Positions 33,300-41,591 of a DNA stretch of 64,000 nt are shown here, one piece after another. How positions within the stretch are numbered: position 1 is the first letter of the stretch; each line of letters opens with the position of its first letter. Both the position numbers and the translations under genes were made by a program. The stretch spans positions 2,584,129-2,648,128 of the forward strand of contig OX639965.1 in the NCBI GenBank assembly GCA_951828235.1, written 5' to 3'. The notes below the pieces were generated by a model. It saw only the letters and a program-made list of their open reading frames with translations. It did not search any database and had not been told where the DNA came from. The DNA comes from an uncultured Gammaproteobacteria bacterium (GTDB lineage Bacteria > Pseudomonadota > Gammaproteobacteria > Steroidobacterales > Foliamicaceae).

Positions 33300-34805
33300 T
33301 TACGGGATAACAGGGCTATGGAGCTCGATTCCGTATCCCAGGTCAAGGCTCTCAGCCAGCGATTTGAGGCGGCGCTGCACGGTATTCCCGACCAGGATAT
33401 GTGCGTCTTCAGGGCCCGCCAGCACGAGCCGCTTCGATTTTCGCTTCAGACGAAACTGCTCAAGCACGCTGACTGCGCCGCCGGAGATCGTGTATGCGAG
33501 ACGCATGGCCAAACCGATTCTCGTTGCCTGCCGTCGTTCGGATTTCTTCAGCAAGCCATTCAGTTTAAGCCGTTTCAATGTAGTCCGCATGGCGGAGTGG
33601 CGGGAGGCAACGGCCAGGCCTAGCATGAGTCGTTCGCGGTGATTTGCGCCGGTTAACGGCATCCGCAGAATTCGCAGGAACACCTGCTCGGCCCGATAGT
33701 CCGGGTGTTCCGACCAGCCGATGTCGGAAAGTTGGCAGGCGGCCAGCTTGAGCTTTTCGGGTGCCTCTCCATCGATTGCCGGTGCGATCCAGCCAGCCAG
33801 AATTTCGCCGTCGGAAACTCCCCGGCCCATGCGCCGGGCGGCGTTCCCGCAGTGGGCAAGCAGCGGGTCGATTCCGCGCTCAAGGGGCGTCAGGGATTCG
33901 AACAGGCATCCTTCGCGCAAGCCGTTGGCGGAAAACACCGCATCGGCGGCGCCCGAGGTTTCGAGCAGGCAGTCCAGAACGATGGCCGCGAACGGAAGGG
34001 TCTCGAGCCGGTCGGCGCGCAAGCCCTTGGCGGACTCAAGCCGTTCACGCGACCAGCCGGCCAGCTTCGTGCAGAATTCCGAAGCGCTGCGGGAGTCCAG
34101 CGAATAGTGGTGTATGACATGCACCGGGTAGGCGGTCTCGTCCATGTGAATGCGCGCCAGCGCACGCCACGATCCTCCGATCAGAAAGAGCGATTTTCCG
34201 CGCGCCTGCCGCAGCCAGTCCATGCCGCCGAGTCGATCCCTGACCGTTTGCCTGGCGTCCTCAAGCGACTCGTCGCCGTTCCCGCGAACCGTCCCGAACG
34301 GCAAAGACTTGCGTTCCATCAAGTGGCCCGCGCTCAACCGCGTCAGTTCCAGGCTGGCGCCGCCCAGGTCGGCCGCCACGCCGCTCGCCTGGGGAATTGC
34401 GCTTACCAGGCCCCCGGCCGACAGCTCCGCCTCCTGATCGCCCGAAAGCAAGCGCACGTCGAGGCCGCATTCCTTGCGCACCGTTTCCAGAAATTCCGGG
34501 CCGTTGCTCGCTTCCCGGACGGCCGCGGTGGCTACGGCTTGCACGTCGCGCACTCCCATCTGCGGGCAGAGCAACGCAAACCGGCGCAGGCTCTCCAGGG
34601 CCCTGGCGACTCCCTTGTCCGGCATCCTGCCGGTGCGGTCGAGCCCGCGCCCCAGCCCGCACAATACCTTCTCGTTGAAGATCGGCAGCGGCGCCCGGCC
34701 GCCGTTCTCATAGACGACCAGGCGCACCGAGTTCGAGCCGATGTCGATCACGGCTACCGGCGCCTCGCTTGCGATGGCGGGGCTGGTTCGCAGTACGCCC
34801 GGCAC
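33300..34805 (-). CDS. ppx: Exopolyphosphatase / guanosine pentaphosphatase (Ppx/GppA)
   Basis: A 501-residue ASKHA-fold phosphatase that releases phosphate from polyphosphate ends or converts pppGpp to ppGpp. The phosphate-1 motif VAVIDIGSNSVRLVVYENG is at residues 17-35, followed by LCGLGRGLDRTGRMPD, VATAAVREASNGPEF and VAADLGGASLELTRL. A C-terminal helical HD-like domain is present (EHPDYRAEQVFLRILR). GTG start only six bases after the ppk stop, a classic ppk-ppx pair. Confidence 0.9.
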   Translation of the reverse strand: MPGVLRTSPAIASEAPVAVIDIGSNSVRLVVYENGGRAPLPIFNEKVLCGLGRGLDRTGRMPDKGVARALESLRRFALLCPQMGVRDVQAVATAAVREASNGPEFLETVRKECGLDVRLLSGDQEAELSAGGLVSAIPQASGVAADLGGASLELTRLSAGHLMERKSLPFGTVRGNGDESLEDARQTVRDRLGGMDWLRQARGKSLFLIGGSWRALARIHMDETAYPVHVIHHYSLDSRSASEFCTKLAGWSRERLESAKGLRADRLETLPFAAIVLDCLLETSGAADAVFSANGLREGCLFESLTPLERGIDPLLAHCGNAARRMGRGVSDGEILAGWIAPAIDGEAPEKLKLAACQLSDIGWSEHPDYRAEQVFLRILRMPLTGANHRERLMLGLAVASRHSAMRTTLKRLKLNGLLKKSERRQATRIGLAMRLAYTISGGAVSVLEQFRLKRKSKRLVLAGPEDAHILVGNTVQRRLKSLAESLDLGYGIELHSPVIP

Positions 34806-34811
34806 GAGCGG

Positions 34812-37019
34812 CTAAACGGCGGTCTTGACCAGGGTGGGTCGGGGTTGGCCTTCCGTGGAGTCGGATTCGTCGGATTCCGGGAACAACTCGCCCGGCATCG
34901 CCGGCCGCGACTTCCGCAGGGCGCTGCCCCGGCCGGACAGGCTCGGATTGGTCATGAACCAGGTGTGGGCGCTGAAATCGCCCGGCTTATGGTTGAGGCG
35001 GCGGTAAGCGCCGTCCGGGCCGAGTTGCCAGCTTTGCATTACGTCGAAGCGGTTCGCCATCAAGACCTGTTCCACGAGCTGCCGCTTGACGGTCTCATTC
35101 TCGATCGGCACCAGCGTTTCCACGCGATGGTGCAGATTGCGGGGCATCCAGTCGGCCGACGACAGGAAAACCTTGCTCTCGGTGGACGGCAACTGGTGCC
35201 CGGCGCCGAAACACATGACCCGGGAGTGCTCCAGAAATCTTCCGACCATGCTGCGCACCTGGATGTTCTCCGACATGCCGGGCACTCCCGGGCGCAGGCA
35301 GCAGATGCCTCGAACGTAGAGTTCGATCCGCACGCCTGCCTGGCTCGCCCGGTAGAGGCAGTCGATAATTTCGGGGTCCACCAGCGAATTGAGTTTGGCC
35401 CAGATTTCCGCGGGACGGCCGGCGCGGGCGTGAGCGGCTTCGTCCTCGATCAGCTCCACCAGGGTGTTCTTGAGCTGCGCGGGCGCGTAAACGAGCTTTT
35501 CCATGTCTTCCGGCGTCGCGTAGCCGGTCATGTAGTTGAACAGGCGCGCGGTGTCCCGCCCCAGTGCCGCATCGCAGGTGAAGAAGCTCAGGTCGGAATA
35601 AACGCGCGCGTTGACCGGGTGGTAGTTGCCGGTGCCGAAGTGGGTGTAGGTCCGCAGCTCTCCCGCCTCGCGCCGCACGACCAGAGAGACCTTCGCGTGG
35701 GTCTTGAGTTCCATGAAGCCGTATACCACCTGCACGCCGGCGCGCTCCATTTCTCGCGCCCAGTGGATGTTTGCCGCTTCATCGAAGCGCGCCCGAAGTT
35801 CGACCATCGCGGTCACGAGCTTTCCGGCCTCGGCCGCGGCGATCAGCGCCTCCACGATCGGCGAATCCTCGGAAGTGCGGTAAAGGGCCTGCTTGATGGC
35901 GACAACCGCCGGATCGTCGGTGGCGCGGCGCAGGAACTGCACCACAACGTCGAAGCTCTCGTAAGGGTGCTGAACCACGAAATCCTTGGCCCGGATGGCC
36001 GCCAGGATGTCGCCGCCGTATTCGCGCACCCGTTCGGGGTAGCGCACGTTCAGCGTTTCATGCTGCAGGTCGCGGCGCTGGTCGGTGATGATCTGCTTGA
36101 TGTCCGCCAGCCCCAGAATTCCCTCAATGTTGAACACATGCGCATGCGAGGCATTGAAGGCCTTGAGCACGAACCGGCGGAAATTCTTCGGCATGCCTGC
36201 CGCTACCTCCACCCGGATGACATTGCCCCTGCGCCGCCGCAGAAGGGCGGTCTCGAAGGTTCGCACCAGGTCCTCGGCTTCCTCGTCGATCTCCAGGTCG
36301 CTGTCGCGGCTGATCCTGAAGATGCCGTGGCCCAGGATCTTCATTCCGGGGAACAGGCGCCTCAAGTTACGGGCGATGATTTCTTCCACGGCAATAAAGC
36401 GCAGGGTCCTGCCGGGAACCCGCACGAATCGTTCGATCTGGGGCGGAACCAGCACCAGGCCGTTGATCTCATGCTCGTCCGCCGGCCGTTTCAGGCGCAG
36501 CACATAAACGAGGCAGCCCGATTGAATGAACGGAAAGGGGTGCGCGGGGTCCACGGCCTGGGGAGTGAGCACCGGAAACAGCTGGTGTTCGAACCAGTTC
36601 GACAGCCATTCCCGGGCTCGCTTGCCCAGCTCCTCGGGCGTTACCACCGAAACGCCGGCTTCGCGGCACTCGTCCAGCAAGCGGGCGCTGCACCTGGATT
36701 GGGCCTTGAGGAGTTTCTTTACCTGCTGGCGTATCGCCTCGAGCTGTTCGTCCGGTGTCAGGCCGTCGTCGCTGGTTTTAGTGACGCCGGCCGCGACCTG
36801 GGCCATGAGGCCGGCCGCGCGCACCATGTAGAACTCATCGAGGTTGCTGGCGGAGATGGACAGAAACCGCACGCGCTCCAGCACCGGGTGGTTTTCGTTG
36901 CCGGCTTCCTCCAGCACCCTGGTGTTGAATTCCAGCCACGACAGTTCGCGGTTGATCAGGCGCCCGGCGGCGCGTTCCGCCTCGCTCAGCGCTCGCGGCT
37001 TGCCCGGCGCGGCCGTCAT
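34812..37019 (-). CDS. ppk1: Polyphosphate kinase 1
   Basis: A 735-residue enzyme that makes polyphosphate from ATP. N-terminal domain with NRELSWLEFNTRVLEEAGNE and LSISASNLDEFYMVRAAGL; the catalytic domains contain ALYRTSEDSPIVEALI, the phospho-acceptor His441 in LKTHAKVSLVVRRE and FGTGNYHPVNARVYSDL, and the C-terminal part has SADWMPRNLHHRVE. Length fits the PPK1 family. ATG at 37019 was chosen as it gives the usual short N-terminus; an in-frame ATG at 37079 is possible but would overlap the divergent promoter space. Divergent from sixA across about 90 bases. Confidence 0.93.
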   Translation of the reverse strand: MTAAPGKPRALSEAERAAGRLINRELSWLEFNTRVLEEAGNENHPVLERVRFLSISASNLDEFYMVRAAGLMAQVAAGVTKTSDDGLTPDEQLEAIRQQVKKLLKAQSRCSARLLDECREAGVSVVTPEELGKRAREWLSNWFEHQLFPVLTPQAVDPAHPFPFIQSGCLVYVLRLKRPADEHEINGLVLVPPQIERFVRVPGRTLRFIAVEEIIARNLRRLFPGMKILGHGIFRISRDSDLEIDEEAEDLVRTFETALLRRRRGNVIRVEVAAGMPKNFRRFVLKAFNASHAHVFNIEGILGLADIKQIITDQRRDLQHETLNVRYPERVREYGGDILAAIRAKDFVVQHPYESFDVVVQFLRRATDDPAVVAIKQALYRTSEDSPIVEALIAAAEAGKLVTAMVELRARFDEAANIHWAREMERAGVQVVYGFMELKTHAKVSLVVRREAGELRTYTHFGTGNYHPVNARVYSDLSFFTCDAALGRDTARLFNYMTGYATPEDMEKLVYAPAQLKNTLVELIEDEAAHARAGRPAEIWAKLNSLVDPEIIDCLYRASQAGVRIELYVRGICCLRPGVPGMSENIQVRSMVGRFLEHSRVMCFGAGHQLPSTESKVFLSSADWMPRNLHHRVETLVPIENETVKRQLVEQVLMANRFDVMQSWQLGPDGAYRRLNHKPGDFSAHTWFMTNPSLSGRGSALRKSRPAMPGELFPESDESDSTEGQPRPTLVKTAV

Positions 37020-37109
37020 TCGGGTGTTCCCGTATAGCGTGGAATATGCCCCATGATCGGAGTAGCATACAGGAGTCATGAGCAATTTCCGGGAGCGAGA
37101 GCGGGGCGT

Positions 37110-37628
37110 ATGAAGCGCCTGTGGCTGCTGCGGCATGCCAAGGCCGGACCTTATTCCGCCGACGATTTCGGCCGGGCGCTGGCCCTTCGAGGGCGGAAGA
37201 ACGCGCCGGCGATGGGAGAGAAACTGGCAGCCGTGGGATGCGCGCCCAAAACAATCCTGTGTTCCGCCGGGCGCCGGGCGGTGGAGACGCTGTGCGGTGT
37301 CCTGCCCAGCCTGCCCGCCGATCTCAGCATAAGCGTGATGCACAGGCTGTACACCTTCAGTCCGGGCACAGTGCTGCAGTGTTTGCGCACACAGCCGGAG
37401 GGCACCGGCGACATCATGGTGGTGGGTCATAATCCAGCCCTGCAGGAACTGGCCCTGTACCTGGCCGGCAGGGGCGAAGAGGAGGCTTTCGCAGCGCTAA
37501 ACGGCAAGTTTCCCACCTGCGCGGTGGCTGAGCTGGAGTTTCCCGAGTCGCCGCACACGACGGATTGGGATGAGGGCAGCGCCTATCTTCGGCGCGTCCT
37601 GACGCCCCGGCCCCCGAGGCACGAGTGA
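37110..37628 (+). CDS. sixA: Phosphohistidine phosphatase SixA
   Basis: A 172-residue histidine phosphatase: N-terminal LWLLRHAKAGPYSADDFGR with catalytic His9, ALRGRKNAP, and second active His in MVVGHNPALQELALYLAG. SixA removes phosphate from histidine in phosphorelay proteins such as PtsO/NPr in enterobacteria. ATG 37110 is preceded by GAGCGGGGCGT. Divergent from ppk1 and seven bases upstream of the MotA/ExbB-like gene, with which it seems to be co-transcribed. Confidence 0.88.
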   Translation: MKRLWLLRHAKAGPYSADDFGRALALRGRKNAPAMGEKLAAVGCAPKTILCSAGRRAVETLCGVLPSLPADLSISVMHRLYTFSPGTVLQCLRTQPEGTGDIMVVGHNPALQELALYLAGRGEEEAFAALNGKFPTCAVAELEFPESPHTTDWDEGSAYLRRVLTPRPPRHE

Positions 37629-37635
37629 GCAATCG

Positions 37636-38433
37636 ATGAGAAGACAGTTACCGGTCGAATTCGTATTTCAGCTTTTCTCGCTGTTTCTTTCCGTGATCCT
37701 GGTGCACGCCATGTATGTCGCCTGGATCCGGCCGCAGGCCAACGCGGTGCTGGAGGAACAGCAGATTCGGCTGGAGCAGGAAGCTGACTACGTTCCCGAG
37801 CGTTCCCTTTATGTGATCGTGCGGGATTTCGAACAGGAAGCCTGCCTGATCCTGGCGCTGTGGGCCCTGGCGATCATGGGTTACAAGGCTCGCGGGGCGC
37901 TGCGCGAGCGCTCGCTGCTGCAGCGCGACCTGTTGCCGCTGGCCGAGGGGGTGCGAATCCTTCCCGAGGACACGCGCGAGCATGCGCGTCAGTTGCGCGC
38001 CCTGCCGGAATCGCAGCAGCGCCTGCTTTTGCCTCGCGTATTGCTGAGTGCGCTGCAACGCTTCGGCGCAACCGGCAACGTGCAGGACGTATCTTCGGCC
38101 ACCCAGACGCTGGTCAATGCCGAGGCCGAGCGGCTGGAATCGGAACTGTCCATGATCCGGTATATCGCGTGGGCCATTCCCTCGATCGGCTTTATCGGCA
38201 CCGTGCGGGGAATCGGCCAGGCGTTGACGCTCGCCTACCGGGCCGTTGAAGGCGACATCAGCGGCGTGACCGAGAGCCTGGGCGTGGCCTTCAATTCCAC
38301 CTTCTTCGCCTTGCTGGTCAGCATATTCATCATGTTCCTGGTCCACCAGCTTCAGTTGTTGCAGGAGCGACTGGTCTTCGAGACCTCGGATTACTGCGAC
38401 GAACGGCTGATCCGACGCCTGCAGGGCGATTGA
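37636..38433 (+). CDS. MotA/TolQ/ExbB-like proton-channel protein
   Basis: A 265-residue inner-membrane protein. Helices: about 10-30 (LFSLFLSVILVHAMYVAWI), 68-86 (ACLILALWALAIMGYKA), then the family signature SIGFIGTVRGIGQALTLA (about 184-201) and VAFNSTFFALLVSIFIMFLV (about 220-240). That pattern matches the third and fourth helices of MotA/ExbB stators. It is followed by an ASKHA-like/FHA gene and a membrane VWA gene whose single helix carries an ExbD-like Asp, so it probably forms a channel with the VWA protein. It is distinct from the exbB at 6986-7696. Confidence 0.8.
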   Translation: MRRQLPVEFVFQLFSLFLSVILVHAMYVAWIRPQANAVLEEQQIRLEQEADYVPERSLYVIVRDFEQEACLILALWALAIMGYKARGALRERSLLQRDLLPLAEGVRILPEDTREHARQLRALPESQQRLLLPRVLLSALQRFGATGNVQDVSSATQTLVNAEAERLESELSMIRYIAWAIPSIGFIGTVRGIGQALTLAYRAVEGDISGVTESLGVAFNSTFFALLVSIFIMFLVHQLQLLQERLVFETSDYCDERLIRRLQGD

Positions 38434-38449
38434 GCCACCGAAAGCCGGC

Positions 38450-39862
38450 ATGGCGCTGGTCGCCCTGGAAGTCAACGGAGCGGCGCTGGTAGGCGCAACC
38501 GCCGGCGGCGTTCTGTTCAAGGAGCCCGGCGTGGCGCTGGTGCACAAGCGCAGCGTGGCGTTCGGGAGCGAGGTGGCCGACGAGGCGAGGCGAAACCCCG
38601 CACGCAGCTACCGGGGCTACTGGGAAATGCTGTCGGACGAGCCCCTGCCCAGGCCGGCAAAGGGGTTTCGCAGCTACGCCGACCTGGCCCACGGGCAATT
38701 GCGGGCGCTGTGGATGCGCTTCGGGCAAAGCGTTGACGATATTGACGGCGTGATCCTGGTCATTCCGGCTGGCGCCGGAGAAGACCGCCTTGCGTTGCTG
38801 CTCGGGATCGCCGAAGAGGCCGGTTTGCCGGTGGCCGCGCTGGTCGAAAGCGGCGTGGCCGCGGTTCGGGGTGCTGCCGCGGACCGCTCCTGCCTGCACA
38901 TTGAGGCAACCGACGAACGGCTGGCTGTTTCCCGGCTCATGCAGGGCGACGGGCGCATCCGTTGCGCGGAAATCCTGTTCGACGGCCGGCCGGGCCTGCG
39001 CCACCTCAGAGCGTCCATGACCGGCTACGTTGCCGGCCGTTTCGTCGCGGCTTCCCGCTTTGATCCGCTTGACCTGCCTGCAACCGAGCAGGAACTGGCC
39101 GGGCAACTGGACTCCTGGCTTCAGGCGGTCCTGGCCGGCGGCGAACTCGCGGTCGAACTTGAAGCGGCGCCGGTGACTGCCAAGGCGGTTCTGAGTCGCG
39201 ATGACTTCCTTGCCGCGATCGAGCGACTGCTGGGGGCGCTGGGAAATCGCCTGCGATCCTGGTGCACGGGTTCCAAGGCTGCGGACGTCTACCTGTCGGG
39301 AACGCTGGCGGAAACCCCCGGTTGCGCCGAGGCTTTTGCCCGCATGCTCGCCAGCGGGATCCACGTCCTGCCCACGGGCGCCGCGGCGCTGGGTGCGCTT
39401 GAGCGGTTCCGGTCCGTGGCCGCAACGGGAGATCGATACGTGCTGCTTAAGTCACTGCCGGCCGTTGATTCGCCGGGCGGCCCGGACACGGGCCGAATTG
39501 CCCGGCCGGATGCCGGCCTGCCGATGGCCGGATCGGACGGCGAGACGGGCGAACGTCCGCCGACTCACGTAGTGCTCGGTGGGCGGGCCTGGCGCATCGG
39601 TGCGCAAGGCCTGCGCCTCGGCTCGTCTCCGCAAAGCGGGGGCTCGTCCATCGTGCTCTCGCCGGAAGCGGGGATATCGCGGGATCACTGCACCGTGGTG
39701 CTCGAGAACGGACAGGCCGTTCTGCATGACCACAGCCGCTACGGAACCCGCCTGAACGGTGCGCCGGTTGCGGATTCGGCGCCGTTGCGAGGAGGCGACG
39801 TGGTGGGCGTGGGACCGGTGGAGTTCCTGATCACGCGAGAGGTGGGCGGCGATGGCTCGTAG
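38450..39862 (+). CDS. ASKHA-like protein with C-terminal FHA domain
   Basis: A 470-residue cytoplasmic protein. Residues 1-335 resemble a divergent actin/Hsp70-type fold (start ALVALEVNGAALVGATAGG, middle LPVAALVESGVAAVRGAA, end VYLSGTLAETPGCAEAFARM), though the canonical nucleotide-binding Asp-Gly motif is not obvious. Residues about 365-470 form an FHA domain (AWRIGAQGLRLGSS, ISRDHCTVVLENGQAVLHDH, RYGTRLNGAPV), which should bind phospho-Thr. Between the channel gene and the VWA gene (11-base overlap with the latter). It may link phospho-signals, perhaps from the kinase at 25041-27365, to the channel. Confidence 0.78.
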   Translation: MALVALEVNGAALVGATAGGVLFKEPGVALVHKRSVAFGSEVADEARRNPARSYRGYWEMLSDEPLPRPAKGFRSYADLAHGQLRALWMRFGQSVDDIDGVILVIPAGAGEDRLALLLGIAEEAGLPVAALVESGVAAVRGAAADRSCLHIEATDERLAVSRLMQGDGRIRCAEILFDGRPGLRHLRASMTGYVAGRFVAASRFDPLDLPATEQELAGQLDSWLQAVLAGGELAVELEAAPVTAKAVLSRDDFLAAIERLLGALGNRLRSWCTGSKAADVYLSGTLAETPGCAEAFARMLASGIHVLPTGAAALGALERFRSVAATGDRYVLLKSLPAVDSPGGPDTGRIARPDAGLPMAGSDGETGERPPTHVVLGGRAWRIGAQGLRLGSSPQSGGSSIVLSPEAGISRDHCTVVLENGQAVLHDHSRYGTRLNGAPVADSAPLRGGDVVGVGPVEFLITREVGGDGS

Positions 39863-40949
39863 GCGTTTCCACGTCTTCAGCATGTCGTTTCTGGACATCA
39901 TTTCCTGCGGTTTCGGCGCGGTCGTGCTGTTCTTCGTGATCATCAACGCCCAGGTGCGTTTGCGGGCCGATGCCGAGCGCATCGATCTGCTCAGCGAATC
40001 GACGCGCCTGGAACAGGAGGTGCTGGAGGGCCGCAAGGATCTGCTGCAGTTGCGCGGGGAGCGCGAAACGCTGGACGAGCGCCGCGCGACGGCGATAGAG
40101 GAGTTGCGCAAGCTGCGCGAACGGCTTGCCGCGTTACTGGCGGAGCTGGCGGAATACGAGCGCCTGGGGACTCAGAGCGAGGAATCTGTCGAGAAGTTGC
40201 GGGCCGATGTGGATCGCCTCAGGGAAATGCAGGAAGAGCTGGAGTCGCGGGTCGCTGAAGCTGAGGAGGGAACGGGGCAGCGTGTGCGCGGGTTCGAGGG
40301 CGAGGGTGCGCGGCAATATCTCACGGGAATGCAGATGGGCGGCGACCGCGTGCTGATCCTGGTGGATGCGTCCGCCAGCATGCTTGGGCGCACCTATATC
40401 GACGTGTTGCGTTTTCGCCTGATGGACGAGGAACTCAAGCCGCGCTCACCCAAATGGGTCCAGGTGGCGAATTCGGTCGACTGGATCACCACGCGGCTGC
40501 AACCGCAGCAGAGATTTCAGGTTTACATCTTTGGAGTGGAACACCGGAGCATCCTTGAGGGCACGGACGGCGAGTGGCTCAGCGTGGCGGACGGGGCGCG
40601 CGTCAACGAGGCGGTCGAGGCCCTGCGCAAGTTTGCGCCCAGGGGCGGGACCAGCCTGCATGCGGCGATACGCGCCATACGCGCCATGCAGCCCCTGCCG
40701 GACAACGTGTACCTGTTGACCGACGGACTTCCGACCCAGGGCGCCAGCCCGCCTTCGCGCGTCGGATGGGTGGATTCGCGGGCGCGCGAACGCTTCTTTA
40801 CCCGCGCAGTGCGCGATCTGCCCTCGGGAATTCCGGTCAATGTGCTGTTCTATCCCATGGACGGGGACCCGGCCGCTACCGGCTATTTCTGGTTGATGGC
40901 TTCACAGTCCCGGGGTTCCTTCGTCAGCGTTTCGCGGGACTGGCCCTGA
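39852..40949 (+). CDS. Membrane-anchored VWA-domain protein with ExbD/MotB-like helix
   Basis: A 365-residue protein: one N-terminal helix with FSMSFLDIISCGFGAVVLFF (Asp15 sits where ExbD and MotB carry the proton-accepting Asp), a coiled coil (about 35-140, Glu/Arg/Leu-rich), then a VWA domain (about 160-350) with MIDAS motif LILVDASASMLG and LTDGLPTQG. Topology should put coil and VWA in the periplasm. It overlaps the FHA gene by 11 bases. Likely the ExbD/MotB-type partner of the channel protein at 37636-38433, with a VWA domain in place of the usual peptidoglycan- or TonB-contacting part. Confidence 0.8.
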   Translation: MARRRFHVFSMSFLDIISCGFGAVVLFFVIINAQVRLRADAERIDLLSESTRLEQEVLEGRKDLLQLRGERETLDERRATAIEELRKLRERLAALLAELAEYERLGTQSEESVEKLRADVDRLREMQEELESRVAEAEEGTGQRVRGFEGEGARQYLTGMQMGGDRVLILVDASASMLGRTYIDVLRFRLMDEELKPRSPKWVQVANSVDWITTRLQPQQRFQVYIFGVEHRSILEGTDGEWLSVADGARVNEAVEALRKFAPRGGTSLHAAIRAIRAMQPLPDNVYLLTDGLPTQGASPPSRVGWVDSRARERFFTRAVRDLPSGIPVNVLFYPMDGDPAATGYFWLMASQSRGSFVSVSRDWP

Positions 40950-40953
40950 CGCG

Positions 40954-40974
40954 TATAGTATCGCTAGTGGTATC
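40954..40974 (+). promoter_or_regulatory. Candidate -10 box and GTATC direct repeats before hicA
   Basis: TATAGT at 40954-40959 could be a -10 box. GTATC occurs at 40958-40962 and 40970-40974, 12 bases apart (about one helix turn), a plausible site for the ribbon-helix-helix antitoxin HicB. No clear -35. Confidence 0.3.
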
Positions 40975-40998
40975 ATTCTAACGTGCAAGGAGGCACCA

Positions 40999-41235
40999 AT
41001 GGATCTTGATTCCCTTCGACGAAACCCAAGGGGAGTTTCCTACGGCGATCTGTGTAAAGTCTGTGATGCCTACTTCGGCAAGCCCCGGCAGGGCAGTACG
41101 AGTCACCGGGTTTACGCAACTCCCTGGCGGGGAAATCCCAGGGTAAACATTCAGAACCACCGCGGGATGGCTAAGGCTTACCAGGTTCGGCAAGTAATCA
41201 AGGCTATAGAGCGGCTGGAGAAAGAAAATGATTGA
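40999..41235 (+). CDS. hicA: HicA-family mRNA interferase toxin
   Basis: A 78-residue protein matching HicA: a small double-stranded-RNA-binding-like fold with the catalytic His in STSHRVYATP, followed by VNIQNHRGMAKAYQVRQVI. It should cleave mRNA when not bound by HicB. AAGGAGG at 40987-40993 is a perfect ribosome binding site. The stop overlaps the hicB start by eight bases. Toxin-first order is usual for hicAB. Confidence 0.85.
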   Translation: MDLDSLRRNPRGVSYGDLCKVCDAYFGKPRQGSTSHRVYATPWRGNPRVNIQNHRGMAKAYQVRQVIKAIERLEKEND

Positions 41236-41548
41236 CCATTACACATATCGCCTTACCTGGTCCCCCGAGGACAAGGAACATATCGCCCTGTGTGTTGAAT
41301 TTCCGTCCCTTAGTTGGCTTTCCGAATCGCCCCACGAAGCCCTGGCGGGAATTCGCGAATTGGTGAGCGAAGTGCTCAGTGATATGGAGGCCTCAGGCGA
41401 GGAGCCGCCGGAGCCGCTCGCGGATCGGGCGTATAGCGGAAGATTCCTGGTCCGAATCCCGCCTGACATGCATCGAGAACTTTCGATTAAGGCTGCAGAG
41501 CAGGGAGTCAGCCTCAATCGGCTCGTTAGTTCCCGGCTGGCGCGCTGA
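41228..41548 (+). CDS. hicB: HicB-family antitoxin
   Basis: A 106-residue protein: N-terminal partial RNase-H-like HicB fold (YTYRLTWSPEDKEHIALCVE, SESPHEALAGIRELVSEVL) and a C-terminal ribbon-helix-helix DNA-binding segment (FLVRIPPDMHRELSIKAAEQ, GVSLNRLVSSRL). It neutralises HicA and should repress the pair by binding upstream. Overlaps hicA, so translation is coupled. Confidence 0.87.
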   Translation: MIDHYTYRLTWSPEDKEHIALCVEFPSLSWLSESPHEALAGIRELVSEVLSDMEASGEEPPEPLADRAYSGRFLVRIPPDMHRELSIKAAEQGVSLNRLVSSRLAR

Positions 41549-41562
41549 CTCTAAAACTGCGG

Positions 41563-41568
41563 GATAAT
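41563..41568 (+). promoter_or_regulatory. Candidate -10 box for the SDR gene
   Basis: GATAAT lies 24 bases before the SDR start in the short gap after hicB. No good -35 is visible. Confidence 0.25.
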
Positions 41569-41591
41569 GCGCGCGCCGGGAGTACGGCGGT

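Noticed and set aside
33705..37037. Open plus-strand frame of 1110 codons opposite ppx and ppk1
   Set aside because: It runs antisense through two well-recognised genes; its composition is the usual by-product of GC-rich codon use, with no recognisable domain.
37636..40949. Zorya-type defence system (ZorAB)
   Set aside because: The channel protein lacks a long tail, the partner has a VWA and not an OmpA-like domain, and no ZorC/D/E-type genes are next to it.
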